Counted from the first letter of the stretch, positions 45,809 through 54,126 are shown. The stretch is DNA of 58,026 bases from Hyphomicrobiaceae bacterium (GCA_023384095.1 JAHDXT010000021.1:1-58026), one strand, 5' to 3'. The notes: generated from the letters alone by a model not told the origin. Numbers and translations: made by a program.

Positions 45809-47047
45809 TCAAGCCCTCGGCGTGGCCTCGGCCACGATTCTCTCAGCGATCAGCCGGTCGATGTCGGCTCGCGTGAGCTTCAGCCAGTCCTCCAGGACGG
45901 CACGGCTGTCCTGACCGATTCTCCTGCCGGCATGGCGGATCGCGCCCGGGCTCGACGAGAGCCGCGGCGTGATTCCCGGAACGACGACCTCGCCGAAGTC
46001 CTCGCTCGGCACCTTCGGCAGCATGCCTCGCGCCTTGTAGTGCGGGTCCCGGAAGATGTCGGCCATGGTGTAGATGCGTGTGGCCGGGACGGCTGCGGCA
46101 ACAAGCTTTTCCTCGATCGCAGGCAGCGGCTGTGCGGAGGTCCAGGCCCCGATGATCTCGTCGAGAGCCTGATCGTTCGCGATGCGCGCGGCGGCCCTGG
46201 CGAAGCGCGGGTCCGATGCGAGGTCGGGCCGCGCCATGGCCTCGCACAGCCGCGCGAATACGGCGTCTCCCATGGCGGTGATGTGGATGAAATCGCCATC
46301 TCCCGTGCCGTAGAGATTGTTGGGCACGCTACCGGGCAGCTTCGAGCCCGTGCGCTGGGCGACGTGACCGGTCCGGTCGTAGGCAGGCACGTGTGGCTCC
46401 ATGAAGCTGAAGGCGCTTTCGTAGAGCGCCGCGTCGACGATCTGTCCACGGCCGGTTCTGGTGCGGGCGAGCAGGGCCATGGTCGCGCCGAACGCAGCGT
46501 AGAGACCCGTGATGTAGTCCGTCAGCGAGACCGAGACACGCGCCGGCGGCCGGTCGGGATCGCCCGTCACGTGACGCATCCCGCTCACCGCCTCGCCGAT
46601 GACGCCATATCCCGGGCGCTCCCTGTAGGGACCCGACTGCCCGAAGCCGCTGATGCGGACGAGCACCAGCCCGGGATTGCCGGCGGCAAGCTCGTCGTAG
46701 CCGAGACCCAGGCGCTCCAGGGTGCCGGGCCGGAAGTTCTCGACGATGGCGTCGCTCATGGCTGCCAGCCGCCGGACGAGGCCGAGCCCCGGCTCGCGCT
46801 TCATGTCGATGCAGACCAGGCGTTTGTTGCGCAAGATGCTGGCCGCGTAGAGCGACTTGCCGTCGAGCACCTTCCCCATTGTCCGCACGACGTCGCCCTG
46901 CGGAGGCTCGACCTTCACGACCTCGGCGCCGAAGTCGGCGAGCAGGCGCGCGCAGAACGGTCCGGCTACCGTCGACCCGAGCTCCAGGACGCGCATGCCC
47001 GCCAGCGGGCCGCCGCTCGATCCTTCGCCTTGCGTTCTCCCGCTCAC
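45809..47047 (-). CDS. Class III CoA-transferase (CaiB/BaiF family)
   Basis: 412 residues. N-terminal LAGMRVLELGSTVAGPFCARLLADFGAEVVKVE, DMKREPGLGLV and VENFRPGTLERLGLGYDEL are the family core; the C-terminal part contains FRDPHYKARGML. It activates a carboxylic acid by moving CoA from another acyl-CoA. The GTG at 47047 overlaps the GntR stop by four bases (GTGA) and fits better than the upstream in-frame extension. Regulator, CoA-transferase and carboxyltransferase are thus coupled. Confidence 0.9.
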   Translation of the reverse strand: MSGRTQGEGSSGGPLAGMRVLELGSTVAGPFCARLLADFGAEVVKVEPPQGDVVRTMGKVLDGKSLYAASILRNKRLVCIDMKREPGLGLVRRLAAMSDAIVENFRPGTLERLGLGYDELAAGNPGLVLVRISGFGQSGPYRERPGYGVIGEAVSGMRHVTGDPDRPPARVSVSLTDYITGLYAAFGATMALLARTRTGRGQIVDAALYESAFSFMEPHVPAYDRTGHVAQRTGSKLPGSVPNNLYGTGDGDFIHITAMGDAVFARLCEAMARPDLASDPRFARAAARIANDQALDEIIGAWTSAQPLPAIEEKLVAAAVPATRIYTMADIFRDPHYKARGMLPKVPSEDFGEVVVPGITPRLSSSPGAIRHAGRRIGQDSRAVLEDWLKLTRADIDRLIAERIVAEATPRA

Positions 47048-47703
47048 AGCACGAACGCCTCGAACCGTTTCAGGAATTCCCTGGCACTTCGGATATTCGC
47101 GCGCGCAGCGGCCTCCGCCTCGTCGGGGTCGCCGGCACGCAGCGCGTCGATGATCGCGCAATGCTGGACGCGGCCGATGGCCATGCGCCCGGGCAGCACC
47201 GTGATGCGCCGGATGATGACGCGCGTCTGGTCCCGGATGCCGTCCAGCGTCTCGCGCAGGAGAGTGTTTGCAGCCACCTCCAGCATGCGGCGGCGGAACA
47301 TCTCCAGCCCCTTGATGTATTCGACGGGATTCGTCCTCTCGACGTACTCGAGCATCGGTCCATCGAAGAATGCGCGCAGGTCATCCCATGACTTCGGCGG
47401 CGCCTTCTCGCAGGCGAGACGCGCGCACAACCCCTCGAGCATCTCGCGAAGGTCGTAGAGCTCGAATACGCGATCGACCGCGAGCCGCATCACGACGGCG
47501 CCGCGATTGGGCTCGCGGCGGATGAGGTTGCGTTGCTCCAGGGCGCCGAGCACGTCACGGATGCACGATCGCGACACGCCGAACTCGGCGGCGAGATCGG
47601 CCTCCTGCAACTTGCTTCCGGGGGGTAGCGAGTGGCTGGAAATCCGCTCTCGAAGCTCCTGGACGATCTCGCTCGCGCTCCGGCCCTCTCGCGTTCGGCC
47701 CAC
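47044..47703 (-). CDS. GntR-family regulator with FCD domain
   Basis: 219 residues. The winged helix includes LPPGSKLQEADLAAEFGVSRSCIRDVLGALEQRNLIRREPNRGAVV (about residues 25-72, key SRSCIRDVL). The FCD domain follows (LYDLREMLEGLCARL). I chose the GTG at 47703, which has AGGAGAGG four bases upstream; the longer TTG start at 47748 adds a basic stretch. First gene of the long minus-strand array and divergent from the second carboxyltransferase, so it likely controls both directions. Confidence 0.85.
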   Translation of the reverse strand: MGRTREGRSASEIVQELRERISSHSLPPGSKLQEADLAAEFGVSRSCIRDVLGALEQRNLIRREPNRGAVVMRLAVDRVFELYDLREMLEGLCARLACEKAPPKSWDDLRAFFDGPMLEYVERTNPVEYIKGLEMFRRRMLEVAANTLLRETLDGIRDQTRVIIRRITVLPGRMAIGRVQHCAIIDALRAGDPDEAEAAARANIRSAREFLKRFEAFVL

Positions 47704-47846
47704 GCGCCCTCTCCTCCGCTCGGCATCGGTTCTTGATCTGCATGTCAAATTATGCAGACATTGGTGTCAACACCTTATTCGACATGTGTGTGCGCACAAC
47801 GGTTGCGACGGCGGTGCGTCGAGGGCAAGGCGAGGTGGTTGGATCG
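47704..47846. promoter_or_regulatory. Divergent control region with GntR-type palindromes
   Basis: 143 bases between the regulator and the second carboxyltransferase. It contains GGTGTCAACACC (47763-47774, perfect 5-bp arms, 2-base spacer) and ATGTC...GACAT (47742-47746 with 47757-47761). The region is AT-richer than its flanks. These are candidate operators for the adjacent GntR protein. Confidence 0.45.
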
Positions 47847-49409
47847 ATGTCGTGGTCAGCCGAAGCGGAGGAGATCGCGCGACGCAGAGCTGCCGCCGCA
47901 GCGCTCGGCGGTGCGGAAGCCGTCGCGAAGCACCACGCCAGAGGACGCCTGACCATTCGGGAGCGGATCGATCGGCTGGTCGATCCCGGCTCGCTGCGCG
48001 AGGTGGGCGGCTTGACCGGCCAGGGCAGGTACGAGAACGGCGCCTGGGTCGGCGGCACTCCGGCGCCCTATGTGATGGGGCTGGCAGCCATCGGCGGACG
48101 GCCGGTCGCCGTGGGCGGCGAGGACTTCACCGTTCGCGGCGGAACGAGCTGGGGCGGCTTTCGCCGCAAGGGCGGCCAAGGCGGCTTCGTCGAGGACCTC
48201 GCGTTCAACTATCGCATTCCCCTGGTGAACCTGATCGACGGAGCCGGGGGAACCGTCACCAGCGCGCGCCGGAGAGGCTACAACGTCTTTCCCGGCGTCG
48301 ACGGCTTCGAGCGCTCGGTTCAGCTCCTCGGCACGGTCCCGGTGGTGTGCGCCGTGATGGGTACGGCTGCGGGTGGTCCCGCGGGCCGTGCGATCCTCGC
48401 GCACTGGTCGGTCATGGTGCGCGGCACGAGCCAGATCTTCGCCGCGGGGCCGCCCGTCGTCGCCCGCTCGCTCGGCCAGGAGATCGACAAGGAGGATCTC
48501 GGCGGGGCGGCGGTCGCGGTCGATCAGGCGGGCACGATCGACAACGTCGCCAGCGACGAGGCGGCCTGCCTCGAAATGATCAAGCGCTTTCTCTCCTATA
48601 TGCCGAGCAACGTCTGGGAGCTGCCCCCGGTCGCGGGCTGCGACGATCCCCCCGACCGGCGCGAGGAGGCTCTGCTCGAGATCGTGCCGCGCGACCGGCG
48701 CAAGCCTTACGACATGCGCAAGCTCATCAGGCTCGTTTTCGATCGGGACTCGCTCTTCGAAATTCAGCCGACATTCGGCAAGGCCGTCGTCACCCAGCTC
48801 GGCAGGCTGAATGGGAAGGTGGTAGGGATCGTCGCCAATAACCCTATGGTCAACGGCGGCGCCATGGACGTGAAGGCCTCGCGCAAGCAGACGCATTTCA
48901 TGGAGCTGTGCGACTGCTTCAACATTCCCGTAGTGTTCCTGGTGGATGTCCCAGGATTCATGGTCGGCAAGCAGGCCGAGCTCGCGGCGACGCTGCGAGA
49001 GGGCATGCGCTGCGTGTACGTCGGAGGACAGCTCTCGGTTCCGACGATCACGCTCGTCATCCGCAAATGCTACGGCATGGCCGGGATGGCCACCTGCAAC
49101 AAGAACGGGCTCGACCTGAAGATTTCCTGGCCATCGGGCGAATGGGGATCCCTGCCGGTCGAGGGCGGCGTCGCCGCGGCGTTCCGGCGGGAGATCGAAG
49201 CGGCCCCCGATCCCCGCGGGCGCGAAGCCGAGATCGAGCAGGAGCTCCGGCAGCTCGCCTCGCCCTTCCGCACGGCCGAGGCCTTCGCCGTCGAGGATGT
49301 CATCGATCCGCGCGAGACCCGCCCATATCTAGCCCGCTTCATCGATGCCGCGCAGACCGCGCTCGCGCAGAATGCCGGGCCGAAACTCAAAGCCGGAGTC
49401 CGACCCTAG
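47847..49409 (+). CDS. Acyl-CoA carboxyltransferase (PccB-like), copy 2
   Basis: 520 residues. Same family as the gene at 44257 but clearly distinct: HHARGRLTIRERIDRLVDPGSLREVG, GGEDFTVRGGTSWGG, LIDGAGGTVTSARRRGYNVFPG, IVANNPMVNGGAMDVKASRKQTHFMELC and FLVDVPGFMVG. ATG 47847 has GAGGT upstream. It is encoded opposite to the biotin carboxylase, so both carboxyltransferases may share one BC/carrier pair and act on different acyl-CoAs, or one may work as a decarboxylase or heteromeric partner. Confidence 0.92.
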   Translation: MSWSAEAEEIARRRAAAAALGGAEAVAKHHARGRLTIRERIDRLVDPGSLREVGGLTGQGRYENGAWVGGTPAPYVMGLAAIGGRPVAVGGEDFTVRGGTSWGGFRRKGGQGGFVEDLAFNYRIPLVNLIDGAGGTVTSARRRGYNVFPGVDGFERSVQLLGTVPVVCAVMGTAAGGPAGRAILAHWSVMVRGTSQIFAAGPPVVARSLGQEIDKEDLGGAAVAVDQAGTIDNVASDEAACLEMIKRFLSYMPSNVWELPPVAGCDDPPDRREEALLEIVPRDRRKPYDMRKLIRLVFDRDSLFEIQPTFGKAVVTQLGRLNGKVVGIVANNPMVNGGAMDVKASRKQTHFMELCDCFNIPVVFLVDVPGFMVGKQAELAATLREGMRCVYVGGQLSVPTITLVIRKCYGMAGMATCNKNGLDLKISWPSGEWGSLPVEGGVAAAFRREIEAAPDPRGREAEIEQELRQLASPFRTAEAFAVEDVIDPRETRPYLARFIDAAQTALAQNAGPKLKAGVRP

Positions 49410-49455
49410 TGCTCTGTCTCCATCTTTCGATTCCCACTGCATACCCACACCGTCG

Positions 49456-49473
49456 TTCCCGCGGAGGCGGGAA
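49456..49473. repeat. Short intergenic hairpin
   Basis: TTCCCGC (49456-49462) pairs with GCGGGAA (49467-49473) around GGAG, with extra flanking complementarity (GTCG / CGAC). It resembles short palindromic repeats that are scattered through proteobacterial genomes. It sits between the second carboxyltransferase and the binding-protein gene and may act as a partial terminator. Confidence 0.55.
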
Positions 49474-49517
49474 TCCACGACACGCCGCAGATCAGGTAAC
49501 AACATGAGGAGACGACC

Positions 49518-50537
49518 ATGCTGAAAATCCCTCGGAGATTGAGAATGCCCGCCATCGCGCTGGCCGGACTGCTGAGCGCGCTCGCATCGCCCGCACATGC
49601 CGAAGTGAGCGAGGTCCGCATCGCCAAGGGCTTCGGCATCGGCTACATGCCGCTTCTCGTGATGGAGCACGAGCAGCTCTTCGAGAAGCACGCGAAGGCC
49701 GCCGGGCTCGACTCGAAAGCCACATGGTTGCGGGTCGACGGCGGCACAACCCAGGCGAATCTGCTGATCGGTGGCAATCTCGAGATCTCGTCCGGCGGGC
49801 TCGGTCCCCTGGTCACGATCTGGGAGCGGACGAAAGGCACCCCGTCGGAGGTGAAAGGGATCGCGTCGATCAACTCGATGCCGCTCTACCTGAATACTAT
49901 CAATCCCGCCGTGAAGTCGCTGAAGGACTTCACCGATAACGACAGGATCGCGCTGCCGGTCATCCGATCGTCGATTCAGGCGGTCGTGCTCCAGATGGCC
50001 GCGGAGAAGGAGTTCGGTCCCGGCGAGCAGAACAGGCTCGACACGCTGACGGTGGCGATGGCCCATCCGGACGGCACCGCCGCCCTGCTCTCCGGCCGGA
50101 CGGAGGTCACGGCGCATCTGACCGCTCCTCCGTTCACCTATCAGCAGCTCAAGGACCCGAAGGTCCATCGCATTTTCAGCTCGTACGACGTCGTGGGCGG
50201 CCCACACACGTTCAACCTGATCTGGACGACCGTCAAATTCCGCAATGAGAACCCGAAAACGTTCGCGGCCTTCAACGCCGCGCTGCGCGAGGCGATGGCG
50301 AAGATCAACGCGGACAAGAAGAAGTACGCCCAGGTGTACAAGGAGATCGACAAGTCCAGGCTCGAGCTCGGCTTCATCGAGGAGATCATGATGCTGCCCG
50401 AGACCCGCTACACCGCGGCGCCGGAGCGCACGATGAAGTTCGCCGATTTCCTGCACAAGATCGGTACGATCAAGCAGAAGCCGGCGAGCTGGAAAGACCT
50501 GTTCTTCCCAGAGGCGCACGACCTCGAGGGTAGCTGA
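49518..50537 (+). CDS. NitT/TauT-type ABC transporter binding protein, paralogue
   Basis: 339 residues. Signal peptide about 1-29 (LAGLLSALASPAHA). RIAKGFGIGYMPLLVMEHEQLFEKHAK, SSGGLGPLVTIWERTKG, YLNTINPAVKSLKDF and the ending DLEGS parallel the protein at 36298 along its whole length. No permease or ATPase accompanies it, so it probably shares the transporter at 40.6-42.4 kb and widens its ligand range. GAGGAGA precedes the ATG. Confidence 0.88.
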   Translation: MLKIPRRLRMPAIALAGLLSALASPAHAEVSEVRIAKGFGIGYMPLLVMEHEQLFEKHAKAAGLDSKATWLRVDGGTTQANLLIGGNLEISSGGLGPLVTIWERTKGTPSEVKGIASINSMPLYLNTINPAVKSLKDFTDNDRIALPVIRSSIQAVVLQMAAEKEFGPGEQNRLDTLTVAMAHPDGTAALLSGRTEVTAHLTAPPFTYQQLKDPKVHRIFSSYDVVGGPHTFNLIWTTVKFRNENPKTFAAFNAALREAMAKINADKKKYAQVYKEIDKSRLELGFIEEIMMLPETRYTAAPERTMKFADFLHKIGTIKQKPASWKDLFFPEAHDLEGS

Positions 50538-50561
50538 ATATCGGGAAAGGCGAGGGCGGCG

Positions 50562-51530
50562 ATGGCCACCGTGATCATCTCGGAGTTCATGGACGAGGAG
50601 GCCGTCGCAACCCTTCGCCCGGACTTCGGTGTCCTCTACGATCCGCAGCTCGTCGACCGACCGGACGAGCTGCGGGCCCGGCTCGCCCAATGCCGAGGGC
50701 TCATCGTCCGCAACAGGACGCAGGTCGACGCGGCGCTGCTCGATGCGGCGCCGCGGCTCGAGGTCGTGGGGCGGCTCGGCGTCGGGTTGGACAACATCGA
50801 TCTCGCCGCCTGCCGGGCCCGGCGCATCCCGGTATTCCCGGCAACGGGCACGAACGACGAGACGGTGGCCGAGTTCACCATCGGGGCCATTCTCATGCTG
50901 GCCCGCGGCGGGGCCTATCACGTCACCGGGGATGTCCTCGAAGGACGATGGCCGCGAACGCGGATCAAGGGACGCGATGTCAAAGGCATGCACCTCGGCC
51001 TCCTCGGCTTCGGTGCCGTCGCGCGGCAGGTCGCGGTGCGGGCGCGCGCCTTTGGAATGCGACTGGCGGCTCACGACCCCCTCGTCTCCGCCGGGCACCC
51101 GGCGTGGGAGGAGCTCGGCGTCACCTCGTGCACGCTGGACGAGCTCCTCGAGCGCAGTCAGGTCCTCAGCCTGCATGTGCCGCTGACCAGCGCAACCCGC
51201 GGCATCCTCGATGACGCGCGGCTGCGGAAGCTTCCGCCGGGAGCCTACGTCATCAACACGGCGCGCGGCGGCCTGATCTGCGAGCGCTCCCTGGCCGAGG
51301 CGCTGCGCGAAAGCCGGATCGGAGGGGCTTTCCTCGACGTCGTCGAGGATGAGCCGCTTGCCGCGGGATCGGCGCTCGCCGGCGCACCCAATCTCCACCT
51401 TTCGCCGCACGTCGCCGGCATTACGCGCGAGTCCGTCTTGCGGGCGAGCATGCTGACGGTCGAGAACGTCAGAAACGCACTGCAAGGCAAGCCGGCAACG
51501 GTGCCCAATGCCGCCGCCTGGGAAGACTGA
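50562..51530 (+). CDS. slcC: D-2-hydroxyacid dehydrogenase family, SlcC-like
   Basis: 322 residues. The N-terminus VIISEFMDEEAV and IVRNRTQVDAALLDAAPRLEVVGRLGVG resemble what I recall of (S)-sulfolactate dehydrogenase SlcC. The NAD-binding loop LGLLGFGAVARQVA, the active-site Arg in NTARGGLI, the Glu in VVEDEPL and the His in LSPHVAG are intact. SlcC would oxidise (S)-sulfolactate to sulfopyruvate, feeding the ComC-like and SuyAB-like enzymes. A 3-phosphoglycerate or other hydroxyacid dehydrogenase is the alternative. It follows the binding protein by 24 bases. Confidence 0.8.
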   Translation: MATVIISEFMDEEAVATLRPDFGVLYDPQLVDRPDELRARLAQCRGLIVRNRTQVDAALLDAAPRLEVVGRLGVGLDNIDLAACRARRIPVFPATGTNDETVAEFTIGAILMLARGGAYHVTGDVLEGRWPRTRIKGRDVKGMHLGLLGFGAVARQVAVRARAFGMRLAAHDPLVSAGHPAWEELGVTSCTLDELLERSQVLSLHVPLTSATRGILDDARLRKLPPGAYVINTARGGLICERSLAEALRESRIGGAFLDVVEDEPLAAGSALAGAPNLHLSPHVAGITRESVLRASMLTVENVRNALQGKPATVPNAAAWED

Positions 51531-51653
51531 GCGTTCCAGGACCCGATTTTTATGAGGTATGTCAGGCAACGCCCGAGCCGTTTTTGCCGGCTACGCGTGA
51601 GCGCTCGCGCCGGTCGTGATCTCGGATTGCCAAAGTAAGCGAGGCTCTTCGAT

Positions 51654-52142
51654 TCATAAACGGCCGAGCCCGGTCAGCAGCCGGTCCAGCAGACGAAAGA
51701 GCATGAGGCCTTCGTCGGTAGAGAAATCCGCGGTCGCCGCCTCGTAATAGGCGCGAATGTTGACCAGCATCCTTGCCCAGATCGCAGCGCCCTTGGTCGT
51801 CAGGCGCACGCGCCGGAAGCGGCCGTCCTCGGCGGTCCGCGTCCGTTCGACCAGACCCGACCGCTCCATCCGGTTGAGCACCGCCGTCAGGTTCTGGCGG
51901 CTCACCATCAGGAACTCGATCAGCTCCTTGACCGTCATCCCCTCCTCCGCCGTGCCGGGACGAGAGAGCGCGCCGAGCACCGCCCATTGCTGAGTGGTGG
52001 TGCCGTACTCGCTCACCACCCTGGTGCCGGTCTTGTGCATCAGGTTCGACGCCTGATAGAGCCGGAAGAACAGCCTGTTGGCGACGTCGAAGCGGACTTC
52101 CTCGTCATTCCAGGAGCGGACTTTCTTGGCTTGGGCGGTCAT
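51654..52142 (-). CDS. badR: MarR-family regulator, BadR-like
   Basis: 162 residues. A winged-helix MarR fold: GTTTQQWAVLGALSR, TVKELIEFLMVSRQNLTAVLNRMERSGLVERT (recognition helix RQNLTAVLNRM) and DGRFRRVRLTTKG as the wing. It is divergent from badH/badI-like genes; in Rhodopseudomonas palustris BadR, a MarR repressor, is linked to the same genes and responds to a ring CoA thioester. The name is inferred from this context. Start ATG 52142. Confidence 0.8.
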   Translation of the reverse strand: MTAQAKKVRSWNDEEVRFDVANRLFFRLYQASNLMHKTGTRVVSEYGTTTQQWAVLGALSRPGTAEEGMTVKELIEFLMVSRQNLTAVLNRMERSGLVERTRTAEDGRFRRVRLTTKGAAIWARMLVNIRAYYEAATADFSTDEGLMLFRLLDRLLTGLGRL

Positions 52143-52152
52143 GGTTCGATAT

Positions 52153-52166
52153 AGCAATGTGTTGCT
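52153..52166. promoter_or_regulatory. Candidate MarR operator
   Basis: AGCAATGTGTTGCT is a perfect 5-bp inverted repeat around TGTG, in the 87-base AT-rich gap between the divergent regulator and dehydrogenase genes. MarR proteins usually bind such palindromes over the divergent promoters. Confidence 0.45.
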
Positions 52167-52229
52167 TGACTCCGCAATATGGCATGGCATTGATATGAGC
52201 CTGTCGACACTGGCGTTGCGGAGGACTGC

Positions 52230-52997
52230 GTGCGCGGGCTCGAAGGCAAGACCGTCATCGTGACAGGCGGTGGCGGAGGCATCGGCAGCGCGGCCTGCAA
52301 GCGCTTCGCGGCGGCGGGCTCCCATGTCGCCGTGCTCGACCTCGACGGCCCCGCGGCCGAGCGTGTCGCGGCCGAGATCACCGAGACCGGCGGATCGGCA
52401 CATCCTTACACTTGCGACATCACCGATTATGAGCTCGTCCGCCGCACCGTCTCGGCGGTCGAAGGCGCACAAGGCGCCATCGGCGTGCTCGTCAACAACG
52501 CCGGATGGGACGTCTTCGGCTTGTTCAAGGACACGCAGCCGAGCGACTGGGAAAAGCTGATCTCCATCAATCTCGTCGGTGCGCTCAACCTGCATCACGC
52601 CGTGCTGCCGGGCATGATGGCGCGCCGAGCCGGGAGGATCGTCAATATCGCGTCCGATGCAGGCCGCGTCGGCTCCACGGGCGAGGCGGTCTACTCGGCA
52701 TGCAAGGCCGGCCTCATCGGCTTTTCCAAGACACTGGCGCGGGAGCACGCCCGGCACGGCATCACCGTCAACGTCGTGGCCCCCGGCGTCACCAGAACCA
52801 ACCTGTTCGAGCAGTATAAGCAGGGCGCCGGCAATCCGGAGAAGCTCGAGGAAGCTTTTCGGCGCGCGACCCCGATCGGCCGTATCGGCGAGCCCGAGGA
52901 TCTGCCGGGAGCCATCCTGTTCTTCGCCAGCGACGATGCCGCATTCATCACCGGTCAGGTCATCAGCGTGTCGGGCGGCCTGACGATGGTCGGCTGA
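52230..52997 (+). CDS. badH: SDR dehydrogenase, BadH-like (2-hydroxycyclohexanecarboxyl-CoA)
   Basis: 255 residues, the exact length of BadH. TGGGGGIGSAACKRF binds NAD; the catalytic set is Ser-Tyr-Lys in IVNIASDAGRVGSTGEAVYSACKAGL (Ser of NIAS, Tyr of VYSACK). NNAGWDVFGLF, HHAVLPGMMARRAGRIV and ITGQVISVSGGLTMVG closely match what I recall of BadH. It would oxidise 2-hydroxy- to 2-ketocyclohexanecarboxyl-CoA. GTG start at 52230 after GGAGG. Followed by the badI-like gene. Confidence 0.85.
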   Translation: MRGLEGKTVIVTGGGGGIGSAACKRFAAAGSHVAVLDLDGPAAERVAAEITETGGSAHPYTCDITDYELVRRTVSAVEGAQGAIGVLVNNAGWDVFGLFKDTQPSDWEKLISINLVGALNLHHAVLPGMMARRAGRIVNIASDAGRVGSTGEAVYSACKAGLIGFSKTLAREHARHGITVNVVAPGVTRTNLFEQYKQGAGNPEKLEEAFRRATPIGRIGEPEDLPGAILFFASDDAAFITGQVISVSGGLTMVG

Positions 52998-53011
52998 GGG
53001 AGCATCGAGCC

Positions 53012-53794
53012 ATGCAGTATGAAGACATTCTGTTCGACCTCGGTGACGGGGTCGCACGCATCACGATCAACCGCCCGGCGGTCATGAATGCCTTCCGCGG
53101 CAAGACCTGCGATGAGCTGATCCACGCGCTCAACCGCGCCGGATGGGACAAGGCGGTCGGCGTAATCGTGCTCGCGGGGGCCGGTGACAAAGCGTTCTGC
53201 ACCGGGGGCGATCAGTCGGCCCACAACGGCCAGTACGACGGCCGCGGCATGGTCGGCCTGCCGGTCGAAGAGCTGCAAGGCCTGATCCGCGACGTGCCGA
53301 AGCCGGTGATCGCGCGGGTGCAGGGCTATGCCATCGGCGGCGGCAACGTGCTCGCGACGCTCTGCGATTTCACCATCGCCTCGGAGAAGGCGGTTTTCGG
53401 CCAGGTCGGGCCGAAGGTCGGCTCGGTCGATCCCGGTTTCGGCACGGCCTATCTGGCCCGCATCGTCGGTGAAAAGAAGGCGCGCGAGATCTGGTACCTG
53501 TGCCGCCGCTACACGGCCGCCGAAGCCCTGGCCATGGGGCTCGTGAACACCGTCGTGCCGCACGAGGAGCTCGATGCCGAGGTGGCGCGGTGGTGCAAGG
53601 AAATCATGGAGCGCTCCCCGACGGCGATCGCCATCGCCAAGCGCTCCTTCAACGCCGATTCCGATAGCATCCGGGGCATCGGCGGCATGGGGATGCAGGC
53701 GCTCAAGATGTATTACGACAGCGAGGAATCCAGGGAGGGCGTGCGCGCCTTCAACGAGAAGCGCAAACCCGACTTCCGCAAGTACGCCCGATAA
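53012..53794 (+). CDS. badI: 2-ketocyclohexanecarboxyl-CoA hydrolase, BadI-like
   Basis: 260 residues, crotonase fold. MQYEDILFDLGDGVARITINRP, GDKAFCTGGDQSAHNGQYDGRG, VIARVQGYAIGGGNVLATLCD (oxyanion hole), GQVGPKVGSVDPGFGTAYLAR and the ending KRKPDFRKYA match the BadI/MenB-like ring-cleaving hydrolases. BadI opens the ring to pimeloyl-CoA. It is encoded 14 bases after the dehydrogenase. Only BadH/BadI-like steps of the pathway are in the window; the ligase and the hydratase are not. Confidence 0.87.
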   Translation: MQYEDILFDLGDGVARITINRPAVMNAFRGKTCDELIHALNRAGWDKAVGVIVLAGAGDKAFCTGGDQSAHNGQYDGRGMVGLPVEELQGLIRDVPKPVIARVQGYAIGGGNVLATLCDFTIASEKAVFGQVGPKVGSVDPGFGTAYLARIVGEKKAREIWYLCRRYTAAEALAMGLVNTVVPHEELDAEVARWCKEIMERSPTAIAIAKRSFNADSDSIRGIGGMGMQALKMYYDSEESREGVRAFNEKRKPDFRKYAR

Positions 53795-53815
53795 GCCGCG
53801 AGCCTGCCGCGGCTT
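53793..53815 (+). terminator. Hairpin at the end of the badH-badI operon
   Basis: AAGCCGCG (53793-53800) and its complement CGCGGCTT (53808-53815), 7-base loop, overlapping the badI stop codon and followed by CCTTA. A likely terminator separating badI from the downstream remnant and acyl-CoA dehydrogenase. Confidence 0.55.
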
Positions 53816-53834
53816 CCTTAGAGCATTGAACGAG

Positions 53835-54126
53835 ATGAGCGCGAGACCGGCCGACATGCAGCGTTCGTTCCTGGAGACGGCGCGAGCGGCTCGCGCCGCG
53901 CTTTCAGGAGCGGGAGAAGGAAGGCGAAGAGCGGCAACGCGCGCGCGGCACGCCTTACAACTACTTCCACGGACCGAGCTGTTGCGACGGCTGCCGCGCC
54001 GTCGTCACCTGGGCGGTGCAGGACTGGAAGGCGAAGGGGGGGGCCGGCGACTTCAACGTCGCAAGCGGTGGCATTGAGCTTTGGCGAAACGGTATGGAAG
54101 CGGGCGATCTCGCTGAAATGGCGTAA
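53835..54126 (+). pseudogene. Small gene with apparent frameshift
   Basis: An ATG at 53835 opens MSARPADMQRSFLETARAAR. In that frame the sequence degenerates into Arg-rich peptide after about 53895. The neighbouring frame then reads RFQEREKEGEERQRARG, TPYNYFHGPSCCDGC, RAVVTWAVQDWKAKGG and ends GGIELWRNGMEAGDLAEMA with a stop at 54124. The second frame has protein-like composition and a CCxxC cluster but no start codon. A single-base indel near 53900 would join the two into a protein of about 95 residues. It is either a pseudogene, a programmed frameshift or a sequencing error. Family unknown. Confidence 0.5.
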
